DNA of 64,000 nucleotides from Gossypium raimondii (Eukaryota > Streptophyta > Magnoliopsida > Malvales > Malvaceae), in the NCBI RefSeq assembly GCF_025698545.1, contig NC_068576.1, forward strand, positions 50,068,390 through 50,132,389, in the 5' to 3' direction. Each line of letters begins with the position of its first letter. The stretch's first letter is position 1. The position numbers were made by a program, and so were the translations under genes. This document shows, in pieces, positions 16,250 to 28,454 of this stretch. Below the pieces are notes generated by a model. That model was not told where the DNA came from and ran no database searches. It saw only the letters and a list, made by a program, of their open reading frames with translations.

Positions 16250-16338
16250 GAGCTTTTCTCCATGATTGACTGTGCATATAGATCCAACAACTAAAGTAGA
16301 AAATACTAGGGCAGGGAAGAGTGGTCTTGTATGGAGAT

Positions 16339-16467
16339 TAAGAGTCTTGTTTGGTAGCCAAGGATGACTTGCCTAAACCCAAACTAGAGGAATGTTATAT
16401 ATGTATATATAATAATCCTTTTACTGGTTTGTAGGCAGTCTCCTTTGGCTATCCTGACTGCCTCTTA
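16339..16467 (+). ncRNA. MIR169: MIR169 precursor hairpin
   Basis: The mature miR169 occupies about 16355-16375 and begins TAGCCAAGGATGACTTGCC, identical over these bases to a common member type of this family, which targets NF-YA transcription factor mRNAs. The opposite arm (16434-16453, GGCAGTCTCCTTTGGCTATC) pairs with it with a few mismatches and a small bulge, as expected for miR169*. The stem extends below the duplex to TAAGAG (16339-16344) and CTCTTA (16462-16467), and above it through AAACC..GGA and TCC..GGTTT into an AT-rich terminal loop (about 16395-16412). The mature sequence is on the 5' arm, as in all MIR169 genes. Family function comes from established knowledge; the fold was worked out by eye. 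Confidence 0.92.
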
Positions 16468-16503
16468 TCTTTCATGCATGACTTACATCTCTTCCATTCA
16501 TAA

Positions 16504-16515
16504 CCCCCCCCCCCC
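16504..16515. repeat. Poly-C tract
   Basis: Twelve consecutive C residues just downstream of the MIR169 hairpin. Such tracts are unusual in this AT-rich DNA and prone to sequencing error. Confidence 0.9.
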
Positions 16516-18637
16516 AAATGCCATTTTCTTACAAGCTTTTCAAACATGTTGTGATACATGATTAAAGTATATGATGCTATAAAGAGTTGTGCCATGGCTG
16601 GTTTTGGGACATAATTTCTTTTTCGAGAACTATTACTAGCGCATTCCCTCGCATTGTTACGATGCACTGAAGATTCAGTCTTGTAGTGATGTACTAGAAG
16701 GCAAAGTTGAGGAAGAATAATGCATTGCCTACTGCTTTAATGAAGGGGGTGTCATGGCGGTATTTACAAAAAAAAAAGGTGCATTAGTTCAAACAGCTTA
16801 CATTATTTTCATTGATTTACTTGTTTCTTAGTTTTGAAATTAAAAAGAAAAGGTCTTGTTCTATCTATAGATCTTGTTAAGATGCCATCTGACCCTAAGT
16901 GACATGGAATGATAACTCAAATTAGTTTAATTTAGTTGGTGATGGCATCCATCATGCTTGAGTTTGTATCCTAACATCTTGGTTTTCACAATTGTCCTTC
17001 TCATGGTGCATGGGCCTCAGTTTTCCGTGCTCATTGTTGTTTTATTGGTTTACCTAGCTGGTTGCTTTATCGGCTTCAAAGCCAAAGCGGTGCCGAAGGC
17101 AAGATTCAAGACTGCAAGCATCGGCATTTAGCTTGAAGATGTCGACTGGTCAACGAGCCCCCAAAGAAGGGTATCTTTTTGGCACCTACAACTTGGGATT
17201 ACAAGCAAAGCCTAAAGAAACTAATTCTGAACTTTTTATCATTATCAGTAAGGGGTGAAATAAAAAATATATAGTGATAAAATTTTGATTTTAATTTAAT
17301 TATACATATTATAAAAATAAATATATTAATTTATTTTTATATTAGATAAATATAATTATTTGTATATGTAATATGTAAATATAAAATGGTGTTATATTAA
17401 TAATATTAATAATTTATGAAAATTAATTTTTATATACAACTTATTAAACTAATAAATATCTTGTTTCTGAACTGGGAAGCTTAGCAACTTTGCTTTGGTA
17501 AACTTTTCTATGCATGTGCTACCTTGAATTTTATTTTTCGTAAAATATCCTACTCGTTTCCAGCCCATCTCTCTCTCTATATAAACATTAAATATATAAT
17601 TTTATTTTAAAATGACATTAAATATACTCATTTTGGTATAGAGTCGGAGTCTAACCCTTCTTTAATGTTTATGTATATTAGACTATTACACACTCATAAT
17701 ATGAATAAAAATTATATATAATTACAAATTTATTAAAAATTAGTATTAAATTTAAGTGTTAAAATAGTAAAATTGTGATAATAAATATTATGATAGTTTG
17801 AGTTTAAATTTTATGTGAATATATATTTTAAATTTTATATAAAATATGAAAATATAAAATATCTCTAAAATAATATTTACTGTTTTATAAAAATAATTTA
17901 TTTTAATAATTTCATATTTAGGTGGAAAATGAAATCTATAATTGTAGAGTTAATCCTTACTGTCAAGATATATTTGTGGTCAATATTTGTGGGAAAATGT
18001 TGATTAGCCGAGACAATTAAGCAGGAGAAAGCAACGCAGGTTTTATAGCAAGAATTAATTATTAACAAATACAATCCTATTGAAATCGAAATTCATATGA
18101 ATTTAGACAACAATAATGCAAGTTTTGGCATGTAGTGTTTGATTTATATGTTTATCCATCCACCAAGCCGCCAATCACTATCTGTTTTCTCCACCCCCTA
18201 TTTTTAGAACCAAAATCAATATTCTTAATTTTCTTTTGCCAGTAAAATACAAAAAAAATATTAATATTTTTTACTGCACAATCAATCTCAAAATGTGTCT
18301 CTTTTTTAAAATATATTTTTTAAATTTTTACTATTTACTATAAAAAATTATTTAATATATTGTCGGAGAAGTAAGCAGGTTGAGGATTTGACAAGTATAT
18401 TATTGGGTGTAGTAAAAAAAAAAACTTTAAATATATGTGACACTTACCAACCTCAACTTACTTATGAAGTCTAAAAACTCACATGAGGTGTATCAATTAA
18501 TTACCCATTTTCCATTTTACTATGGGTGAGTATTTTTGTACTTTGACTATGTACTTTTTTATTCCACAAACAGCCTCAACAAATTGACATGTGTCTTTCT
18601 TTTTAAAACATTTATTTTTTAATTGACTGTGGATTCT
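16516..18637. other. Intergenic, no gene seen
   Basis: AT-rich sequence downstream of MIR169; part may be the 3' portion of the primary microRNA transcript. A GC-richer patch near 17040-17180 has no recognisable coding content. Nothing else identified. Confidence 0.45.
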
Positions 18638-19533
18638 TGTAACACCCCTCACCTAGGTTGACTCAATATGTCACGAGCAAGGGATGTCACATTCGGACAC
18701 TAAGACTACTTAACCTTAACATCAATTTCAAAACTACATTTGAACATAATTAAGCTCATTTAGAGTGGTTTGGGTCATTTTCAAGCTATTGTCAAAGTTT
18801 GATTGCATTCAGAGGTCATTCGGGACCCTTTTGAAGTAAATCAAAGTAAACAGAGTCAATGTCGTGATACTGGGCTAGTGGTGTCACAACACTAAATTTA
18901 AATTTGCCCAATCTTGCAACATTGGCTATTCAATGTTACAAATTCGGGGGCAAATTGTCTAGAGCATGTCTGAAACATCTAAAATCAACTCTAAAATATC
19001 GTCAATCATTCTATAACACTTCTAAACATTGTGAAACATAAATCACCATCAAAACATCATGTAATTCAATATATATCTCAATCAAAGCTTACTAAGTTTT
19101 TAAAAGCAAACAAAATATTCAAGATTTACAAGTATTTTCACTAGTAATCTTATACATATACTTTGATTTAACCTAGTACATGCCATAATCTAATTTCAAT
19201 AGATCAAAACTATACTCTCTTCCGAGCTTTGAGGTGTGACGAGATAAATTGAGACTGTAACTTCACTTTAGAGCTTCAAGTCCAATATTTACTTATGTGT
19301 TGGAAAAATAATGCATTAAGCTTGTAAAACTTAGTAAGTATGATAAAAAATCATACTTGCCATTGAAATTAACCAATGTTAATGTATAAATACATAATTT
19401 GTAATAATATACAATGAAATTAAATAGAGAATAATTGTTGAGAAATCTCAAACTAACATCCTATAATTCATTTACCAGTTTCACTTATAAGTCCATTTAC
19501 CATTTCAAATTTTAGCTCAATTGTAGACTCAAT
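18638..19533 (+). repeat. Probable gypsy-type LTR remnant
   Basis: Begins TGTAACACCCCTCACC, the start typical of an abundant class of Malvaceae Ty3/gypsy-type LTRs. It continues with the bland, moderately AT-rich sequence usual for such LTRs. No coding domain is attached, so it would be a solo or truncated LTR. The right border is uncertain. Confidence 0.45.
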
Positions 19534-20012
19534 TATAACAACCCGTTTTCAGTAAATTTGAAACAGTAGTTTTGGAACCATAAATCCGAGTTAAAAAGAA
19601 AAATTATTTTAATATTATTGTATGGTCTGCATTATGATAGGAATAACGTATGAAAATTTCGTTAAGAAAATCTTACCGATTTCAAGTTTAATTGCTAGAA
19701 AGGACCAAATTGCATAAAGTGCAAAAAGTTGAATTCTAATAGCTAAAGGGATTAAATAACTATGGAATTCAAAACTTGAGGTCCTTATATGGAATTAGAC
19801 CATTAAATGGAGTTATTAGATAATTATAATGACTCATCCATGGAAATTCAAGAAAAGGATGAAATTGGAAAGTTGAAAAATTAAAAGATGATAAGTTAAT
19901 TAAATGAATAAAATAATTTTATTTTCATCACCATCCCCAAATTTTCTATGGAAACCCTAGCTAAGAGAAAGAAATTCAAGCAAGCTTAATTGGGTAAGTA
20001 ATATTGTCCCGT
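19534..20012 (+). repeat. Second LTR-type remnant
   Basis: Starts TATAACAACCCGTTTTCAG and contains AAATCCGAG, a 'GGACCAAATTGCATAAAG' segment and a terminal 'GAAACCCTAGCTAAGAG..' then GGGTAAGT. All are signatures of another common Malvaceae gypsy LTR and leader region. It abuts the previous remnant, so nested or sequential insertion is likely. Borders are approximate and no internal coding domain is present. Confidence 0.5.
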
Positions 20013-20982
20013 TTTTAGTAACTTTTTAAATGGACCCTATTTTTTGTCCCAATCTATTTTTCAGACCTATATTTTTATCCAAACCCTCCCACATTTCGGG
20101 CGGGCCTTCAAGTCGGGTAGGGTGGCCCGACCCATGATCAGGTCTAGTGGAGCGAGACGGGTGGTAAAGCAGAACGTACCAATTGTAGAGTGGTAGTAAA
20201 TTTAACAATATCTACTCCGTCATACTCTATTGCCATCCCTAGTAGTAGTAGACTTCCTTCTCAAGCATTTGTATTGAATTCAAATCCTAAAGTCCTCATT
20301 ATTGTGAGAGTTTATCCGAATATCACCCCAAACTTATTTCGAATCCTAAAATTGTTATTGTTTGAAAGTAACATCTAAAAAAACACTTTAATTTTGCATC
20401 GCAGCTATTAACTCAATTAAAAATATATATATCCTTATTTTTCAAAATTAATTATATGATTATTCAACTAAAATTTCAATTATTATTTATATTTATTTTT
20501 TACAAATATATTTATCGCATAATTTTATTTTTCTCGTATGCTATGATATAGTATTATTAGGCTGTATTGATTATAATTTTTCGGTAATCCTATAAATATA
20601 ACTATGTATTTATTCTAAAAAATCAATGTGGCGTTAGTCAAAGAAAACAACCGCTTGCACTACCCCTGTTGCCAACCCTATTTTTCCCTTGTTTTGTACA
20701 GAAACAAGCGAATTCTCTTTTTTGTTTTAAAAAATTTGAAAAGTAAAACCGTAGAAGATATTGGTCAATCCAATTCTCTGGCTCTCTTTCTCTCTCTCTT
20801 CAGAGAGTTCTTCTTTGAATGTCTCCGATCTCTTTTTTTCTATCAGTTGAATGCATAAATAAATAAAAATCTTCAGAAGTTCTCTCAAATTTCAGATCTA
20901 AATCATAGAAGTACTTTTTCATTTCCCCGTAATTTATCCGAAGAGAGATAAAGAGAAAAGAGGTTGATAAATCGAGAAAAAA
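20013..20982. other. Repeat debris and LCB2 promoter/5' leader
   Basis: 20013-20170 has a GC-richer stretch ('cccgacccatgatcagg' type) often seen in plant retroelement debris. From about 20640 onward the sequence carries CT/GA-rich tracts (for example 20783-20802) typical of a plant 5' leader and leads into the LCB2 start codon. Confidence 0.45.
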
Positions 20983-23900
20983 ATGATCACAATTCCGTAT
21001 TTGACCGCTCTAACCACGTATTTCAGCTATGGCCTTCTCTTCGCGTTTGGCCAATTCCGTGATTTCTTCAGGAACATCTTCGATTGGTGGCACGCCAGCA
21101 ATCTTGAGGTTCTTCTCCCGCTTCTTTGCTTTTTTTTTTTTAAATCGTTTTCTTAATAGAATCCCCATTATTAGATTAGATGCTGCTTCAAAAAACTGCG
21201 TGGATAGAAATGAAGTTGCATGACGATTTTTTTTGTTTATTTAAATTCTGTAGGGATATGCGCCGATCTGTTTAGGACTTGAAGATTTCTATATTCGGCG
21301 CTTGTATCTTCGTATTCAGGTATTTCCTTTCTTTTCTTGAAATCGTTCGAGAAAATCAATGTTATTATCTAAATTTGGTTACTGATCTTAGTTTATTATT
21401 CTATTCTTTCCTTGAAGCACTTATTCTTGTTCGTATTATCGTTGAAGACTAAGTTAGCTCAATTTTGATCTTAAACAGTCTGTTTGCAACTTAGCTGACT
21501 TTCAGTCGCATGATTGTGCTGTTAACATGTCTTACATTTCACCTCCATAGGATTGTTTCGGAAGACCGATAGCAAGTGCTCCAGATGCTTGGTTTGATGT
21601 AGTGGAGCGCTACTCCAATGACAATAATAAAACATTGAAGTGAGGCTTCTGATGTGCTTTCATTTTTCAATCCTATTTGAAGCTCCCTTTAACTTATTCT
21701 ACAGCCATTTGTTGTATAACTTTGTTTTATTACCGCATTTGTACAATACATAGAAGATATGGAATCTAAAATTTGTTCTTCTTAGGTGAATTGCTAAATA
21801 TCAATGTCACAAGCTTACGCTGACTATTGTTTTCTTGCTTACAGGCGAACTGACAAGATAAGTAGGTGTCTTAACTTGGGATCATACAATTATCTTGGCT
21901 TCGCAGCAGCCGATGAATATTGCACGCCCCGTGTAATTGATTCATTATGTAGATTTTCGGCAAGCACTTGTAGTACCCGTGTTGAAGGAGGTATACATTT
22001 TTAATTTTGTGCTGTAGTCTGTTTGGTCACACACCCAGTTATCTGAAATCTTTGACTTTCCTTTTTCCTACCAGGAACTACAACACTGCATAAAGAACTG
22101 GAGGAATGTGTTGCGAATTTTGTTGGGAAGCCTGCTGCTGTAGTCTTCGGCATGGGCTATGTGACAAACTCTGCTATTCTTCCTGTCATAATTGGAAGGG
22201 TATAAACACAATGTTAGCTTGAGTGTACATGTGAAAATTTCATATATAAACTTTCTTCTGGTCATTTCTCTCTGATTATTGTCATTATTATTTTTCTTTG
22301 CATATACCCACAGGGAGGATTAATTATTAGTGATTCATTAAACCACAACTCTATTGTCAATGGTGCTCGAGGCTCAGGAGCTACTATCCGAGTTTTTCAA
22401 CATAATAGTAAGTTGTATGTGGTATTTGAAACTTAATAAATTTATTGATGTATAATTATACTGATATAAGTAAATTACTCTTTCTATTTAGCTCCTTCTC
22501 ATTTGGAAAAAGTTCTGAGAGAACAAATTGCTGACGGACAGCCCAGGACACATAGGCCATGGAAGAAGATAATTGTTGTCGTGGAGGGTATTTATAGTAT
22601 GGAAGGCGAACTTTGTAAACTCCCTGAGATTATTGCCATATGCAAGAAGTACAAGGTAATGCCAGTTGATATAACGATCATTTTTTTATGATTATACTGT
22701 TAGCTTGTCCTAATTTCCTTTTCTTCACTCAATTAAAGATCAATTAATAAATGGAAAAGAAAAAAAAATGAAATAATTTAGAGCTGTTAGACACTAAACA
22801 AGGTTGAGTTACCTTCACCTGGAAACAGCTAATTCTACATATATCTTGTTTTATAATGATTTCCTACAATTACATAGACTTGTCCGACTACTTTTGTAAT
22901 GCATTTTCTTACATAATTTTGTTTCTAGACCTAAATCTTGTGTGTTCATCTCCCCTTTGTTTCAGGCTTATGTTTATTTGGATGAGGCTCATAGCATTGG
23001 GGCTGTGGGAAAAACTGGAAGAGGCGTATGTGAACTCTTAGGAGTGGACACTGCTGATGTGGATATCATGATGGGAACTTTTACAAAATCTTTTGGGTCT
23101 TGTGGTGGTTATATTGCTGGATCCAAGGTTTGTTGCTTTGCTAATTGCTAACGTCTCTGGATCTTTTAAAAGTCACCTCGGATAGTTGTCATTTTTGTTA
23201 TGTTCCATTAATTGTCAAGCTCAATTTGGATGATCGCATGAATTGGTCCTACAAATCTCATAAATAATACGTTCCCATGTCGATTCAGGAACTTATACAA
23301 TATCTTAAGTACACATGTCCTGCTCATCTATATGCAACATCAATATCACCTCCAGCTGCACAGCAAATTATATCTTCAATAAAGGTTATTCTTGGAGAGG
23401 ATGGTTCTAGCAGAGGTAGGATATCACGTTTTCTCTCTCTAAGACTATTTAACTTCTGTTGTGCTTTTCACATTTGGATCATCAGTTCTTTTTGTGATGA
23501 CTTGAGGAGGCTTTTTTGTATTAATTTAGGCGCTCAAAAACTCGCAAGGATACGTGAGAATAGCAACTTTTTCAGGTCAGAACTACAAAAAATGGGTTTT
23601 GAGGTCCTTGGAGACAATGATTCCCCTATAATGCCTATAATGCTTTACAATCCGGCAAAAATCCCTGCATTTTCTCGAGAGTGCCTTAAACAAAATGTGA
23701 GCTGCATCCAATTTGAGCTGTACATGAAATTGCATCGTAATATCTGCCATTCATTATTGCTATGTTCACAGCGCATGCATCACTCTGTACAAGGTGTTCT
23801 GACCAGTTATTGAAAATGTCCTGCTATCACAGGTTGCTGTTGTTACAGTTGCTTTCCCTGCCACCCCACTACTTTTAGCCAGGGCACGTATTTGCATTTC

Positions 23901-24178
23901 TGCCTCGCACACCAAGGAAGACCTTCTTAAAGCGCTAGAGGTAATTACCCAATCTGCTTCCTTCTTCCCTGACTGTATATCGGAGATCTTAAATAGAGTG
24001 CAGTATGTAAGGGTTCCAAAGTGTTATCCGATATTGTTAATGATAATATCTTTCATGGCAGGTTATTAGTCAGGTTGGTGATATGGTGGGCATAAAATAC
24101 TTCCCTGCAGAGCCTAATAAGCAGCAGCAGGACCAGCAACAGCAGCAGCCCGGGAAAGACACAATCAAGTTGGACTGA
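20983..24178 (+). CDS. LCB2: Serine palmitoyltransferase catalytic subunit LCB2
   Basis: PLP-dependent enzyme that, with LCB1 at the ER membrane, condenses serine and palmitoyl-CoA to 3-ketosphinganine, the first step of sphingolipid synthesis. Twelve exons: 20983-21108, 21254-21319, 21551-21639, 21845-21990, 22075-22199, 22314-22407, 22492-22655, 22966-23127, 23289-23415, 23530-23696, 23833-23940, 24062-24178. Phases all close, giving 496 aa (Arabidopsis LCB2 is close to 490). An N-terminal membrane segment lies near 5-25. DEAHSIG (276-282) contacts PLP, and the Schiff-base lysine is Lys311 in [12 protein letters not shown]. The C-terminus ends in DTIKLD as in plant relatives but carries a Gln-rich insert (QQQDQQQQQ). 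The first donor is GTTCTT, weaker than the rest. Both active-site segments are intact, so this is a functional subunit. Confidence 0.97.
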
Positions 24179-26555
24179 AGGGTTTTCGAAACAGGCTGAA
24201 GTTGAATTGCTTGCTTTGATTCTAGCAGGTACCGTAAAATTGATGTTTAAATAGGAATTCTTCGTCAGCCGCAATGTTTGATTGTTGTAATCTCTCTGAA
24301 AATCAGGGGGAAATTTGTTTGTAGAACCAAATAGCCTGGGCATTCTAAGATTTTCTTACGTGTTTGTAGCAGTACTTATCACTGCGTGTTTTGGACATGA
24401 TCTTCTTTGGATTTTTATTCAATTAATGTATAGGGGTACTAATTTAATTTAATTCAATTGGACTTTTTGGGTCAACCAATAGGTTACTCATACATTGTCG
24501 TGGAGTTTAGAAACTCGAGCAGATATATGAAGCTGGTACGTATTTCTGTGATTAGGAGTATAATCGAATCAAGTTTGAGTTGCTACTGTTTGATTCAAAA
24601 TCGGAGGTTTAAATCTCTGACTTGCATCCAATCCAGTTTTATTTTTAAAACTCAACTTTTGTTAAGGACAATATCGTTGACATGGTTATTTAGTGGAAAA
24701 AGAACAACTTAAATGGCATTTGGTACTTTTTCATCTCCAGATTCCATAGTAATGTTATCATTAATAATTAAAATCTGTGAAGAGTTATATTGATATGTTT
24801 TGTTTATTGTACAGTTGAGGACTAAGAAATAAAATAAATAAATACAATTTTTAAATAAAATTTATTATTAACAAAAAGGTAGTTGATTATTATCAAACCT
24901 GTAATTCAATATATGACAATGTGTAAATGGTGGATATTGACCAAAATGCACCAAAGGTGAGATCACAATTTTTGGGGAAAGACTGCTTCATCATATAAAT
25001 CTTAACATCTGCCAGAGAAAGATTTTAGATCCCAATAACATATTCACAGCAAATTTCATTGCCCGCACAAGCAAGCTTGCCAGTAAGGAACTTGGGGAAT
25101 TCTGATGATGCTTGCCTCCCTCATTTCAGCTTCGGTTTTAACACTGTTCTCACCAAAACAGATTTGAAAGCAATTTCCTTTCTGCATATAAATCCTTGTT
25201 CACACATGTTTCTTGACATATACTACAAAAATGCCAGCTCTATTCTTCCCAAGAAGATATGAACGATATACAACAAATTCATGCATATGCTCAAACAAAG
25301 ATCCACTAGAACTGGCTTTGCTTTAAATGAAGGTGAAATTATGAGCAATGCATTCGACAGTTCCCACAGCAGGACGAGCTAGGTCAGACAGGCAAAAAAA
25401 TCGGCACAGAACTCGACAGAGAAAAAGAGTAAGCCCGTGAATACTTCACACAACTACACATATTAAACTGACAAAGAGGATAGAAGCTCCAGAAAACAAA
25501 CTTGGATTTCCTTAAAGACCACATAGATTAAGCTTTTCATGGTTGCTCCTCTCTTCAGTAATACCTATCATCAATTCATTAATTCAAGAAAAAATAAAAA
25601 TACAACTATGGCAGCAGTGGGAAGTGTATTCTTTTTGTTTGCTTGTTTTTTCTTCACTGAACCAAGATGTTTACAGACCAGAATGTACTCACAAAAGCAT
25701 AAACTACTTTCTTAATTAATCTAAGGGAATGCATAAACTACTTTCTTAATTAATCTAAGGGAATGCAAAGATATCACTGTTTCACAAGCACATTTTTTTA
25801 CCAAGGTGTGCTAGGGAAAGAAATAAGTTAGTTAAATTAGAAACAGATATCCATGCCATAGAATTTTAGGCTATAGAAAGTTATGATACCTTATGGAACT
25901 TTAGGCTATATAAAGTTGCGATCTTATGCATAATCAATACGAGATAGCGTATGATAAAGCCTAACCCAATGAGAATTATGGCCAAAGTAGTTATCCACTT
26001 GCCAACTACAGATGTACATAACCATGACAACTCAAGGAATTTCAGGCTATCAGAGATTCAAACATCATTAATTATACTAAAACACAATTTGCAGAGAAGT
26101 TATGGGAGACTAGGTTAAAGTACTTGAGAAGTGAATAAATATACTCCCAACAAGACGTCCGAAGAGCACAAAATATCGATCTTCACTATAAATATTCCAT
26201 GATACATCTTTAGCATCTAATTACGAAAATACATATTAGATTGCATTATCAAGAAGAATAAGAAAACGATAAGCATATGATTGAAATCACTTTTGTCAAT
26301 CACTTTCCTTTAACCAAAAGAAAAGCTGATATTATCTCATTGTTTTCCATTAAAGTTCTCAACAATAGTTAGCACAATGCACTGCAACGAATTTGCAACA
26401 CTAACAAAACAAAAAAAAACCCTACAGATTCTCCTACTTTTCACTACAAAAAGAAGGTAAAAGATATAAAAAAGCTAATAAGGCTCAAAGTCTTACATCT
26501 CCATGGCTGATAAAAATTGTGCTTTCAGAAACCCTGTAACCATAATTCAAAAACG
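24179..26555. other. Intergenic, convergent 3' ends
   Basis: Lies between the 3' ends of LCB2 and the SAM-domain gene. It includes a 34-bp tandem duplication at 25697-25764. Parts of 25000-26500 are less AT-rich and may be untranslated sequence of the SAM-domain transcript, but no coding exon with family similarity was found. Confidence 0.5.
25697..25764. repeat. 34-bp perfect tandem duplication
   Basis: The unit beginning GCATAAACTACTTTC and ending AAGGGAAT occurs twice head to tail (25697-25730 and 25731-25764) without mismatch, pointing to a recent slippage or repair duplication. Confidence 0.93.
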
Positions 26556-27494
26556 TCAGGAAAAGCCTTTGCCAAGCTTCTGGATTGCACAAAACATTTT
26601 CCTTCGAGAACCAACTGCATTTATTCCCATATCCTTCAAATCCTCTAATGTCAACAATGGCAAAATTTCATCGTCCACTTCATGGATTTTGAAAACCGGG
26701 GCATACCTTCCTAACCCCAAACTATTCAACCATATTCTAACCGCATCTTCCTCACACCGTCTGATTTCGGTATCTGATGGCCCAGATAACTCCACGCCAT
26801 CAGAAACCCGAGTCCGAATTGGCCTCCTGTGATTACTCCCATGATAAAGAACTTCCCTTTCATTGCCATCCACCAGCAAATTATCCAAAGAATGTATCGG
26901 ACTGTGGTCTTTCATGGGACTTTCCGAGTTCTCCAACTCGAAATCATCGTTATCTTCGCCGCCACTGTATTTTTCCTCGGTTTCCACATTATTGCTGTTA
27001 GTGTTGTTGTTGTTGCCGTTGTTATTGACGTTTCCGCCGCCGGAATCGTCGAATTTAGGAACCCAATTGGATCGAACCCGTTTCGTAGCGGGGCCCCGTT
27101 TCTTGAGATCCTTGAAACTCCAACTACCAATCGCAACGGCGTCCAAATTGGTGTTATTGTTAGCTTCTCTTTCGTTATCGAGGGTTTCGTGGTTGGCGTT
27201 GAAGTCGGTGCTGAGGTTGGTTAGGGCGCGAGTCTTGGACGATTTAGCAGTCGCAGTGGCGACTGAGGGAGTTAAGGAGAGACGGGGTTGGTGTTTCCAC
27301 TGCTTGGAAGCGGCGGCGGAGGAAGAGGAGGACGAGCGTCGGAAATGAGAATCGTAAGGTTGGTCGCCGCCGATGTCGCCTAAGCGAACGCTGGGACGTC
27401 TCTGGCGTTTGGATCCAACGGTCTCGGATGAAGCAACCGCGAGGGGCGCCGCGACGCTGTTTAGAGGGGCATCCGATGGTTGTATATCCACCAT
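26556..27494 (-). CDS. SAM-domain protein (plant At3g48800-like)
   Basis: Single-exon protein of 312 aa starting at the ATG at 27494, in the good context AAACATGG; an in-frame upstream ATG at 27593 would add 33 residues that look like translated leader. The C-terminal 60 residues (about 249-310) form a sterile alpha motif: AVRIWLNSLGLGRYAPVF, then LLTLEDLKDMGI and GSRRKMFCAI. SAM domains mediate homo- or hetero-oligomerisation and sometimes RNA binding. Ahead of it are a basic conserved block KRQRRPSVRLGDIGG (29-43), a Ser run (54-59), a second block WSFKDLKKRGPATKRVRSNW (125-144) and an Asn-rich low-complexity stretch (155-169). The basic blocks suggest nuclear location, but that is inference; molecular function is unknown in this family. 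Confidence 0.92.
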   Translation of the reverse strand: MVDIQPSDAPLNSVAAPLAVASSETVGSKRQRRPSVRLGDIGGDQPYDSHFRRSSSSSSAAASKQWKHQPRLSLTPSVATATAKSSKTRALTNLSTDFNANHETLDNEREANNNTNLDAVAIGSWSFKDLKKRGPATKRVRSNWVPKFDDSGGGNVNNNGNNNNTNSNNVETEEKYSGGEDNDDFELENSESPMKDHSPIHSLDNLLVDGNEREVLYHGSNHRRPIRTRVSDGVELSGPSDTEIRRCEEDAVRIWLNSLGLGRYAPVFKIHEVDDEILPLLTLEDLKDMGINAVGSRRKMFCAIQKLGKGFS

Positions 27495-28454
27495 GTTTAT
27501 TCTCTCCACCGAATTGGTAATGGAGGAGAGAGAAAGTGAAATAAATGAAGTGAAAAGAGAGAGTGGGAAATTGTGACCTTGGATTTCTGACACGTTTCAC
27601 TCGTTTCCTACTCAAAGGGAAACAAAGTTGAATGATGCTTGAATCACTATTACATCTTACTTATCTTCACTTCTTGTTTGTAGTTTCAAAATGTTTCAGT
27701 TTTTGCTATAAAATCACATCCAAATTCAAAAAACAGTTCGCATAAGTAATTTAATTTTACATCTTATATATGTACGTTTGACTAAAAATTATCAATTATG
27801 ATTAATTTATAACTAACCATACGGAAAAAAAGAGTAATATGGCTAGAAATCAACCCACTTTGCCCACATGAGATTTCAACAAATTTCATGGAAAAAAAAA
27901 GGTCATCTGATGCAAAGCAACAATGACTTGAGAATGTTCTTTGCAATTTCAAACCCTTTAATGGCTAGAAATAGAAATGAAATTTCCTTTGCTTACATTC
28001 TCACTAAGAAGTTTCCGAGTTCCAAATGAATGTTCACACTTTTGCTTCTTTTGATTTTCATGGAACACCGTGAATGATATAGGACCCAACCGTAAGTCTT
28101 GGGAATTATGTAGCCAGCTTCCAAAATCCAATAAGATCTCATCAATACAGGTTAGACTCTATTAGCACTGAAAAGTACAAACGAATGCGGACACCAAGTT
28201 TCGTAAACTTGACCTCCTAATCTATGCTTTGCTTTTTGAATAAAGTGAACTTAAAAGGTAGTGCAGCCTGAATATTCACTCCCTAAAAGAATCTTTTAAA
28301 TCAGTATGCTTGGTGTAGATGCTTGAAGTGTAGACGGTATTGCCCCCCGATTTTTTCATCCTTTAATTTCTCTGTGAACTATGTCAAGCAATAATTTCAC
28401 AGATTTTGCCAATTACCTCCAGGCGAGGTCGGTCAAGCGAGGTTTAGCTTGGAT
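27495..28454. other. Promoter region of SAM gene and 3' side of GT29 gene
   Basis: Upstream of the SAM-domain gene (GA/CT-rich leader next to its ATG) and downstream of the sialyltransferase-like gene. No other coding or RNA feature seen. Confidence 0.5.

Noticed and set aside
21029-21223. Alternative start [10 protein letters not shown] within LCB2 exon 1
   Set aside because: It is in a different frame from the LCB2 protein and runs through the intron; the true frame starts at 20983.
26829-27348. Long plus-strand ORFs (131 and 161 codons) opposite the SAM-domain gene
   Set aside because: They are antisense shadows of a real coding region with low-complexity codon runs and show no domain.
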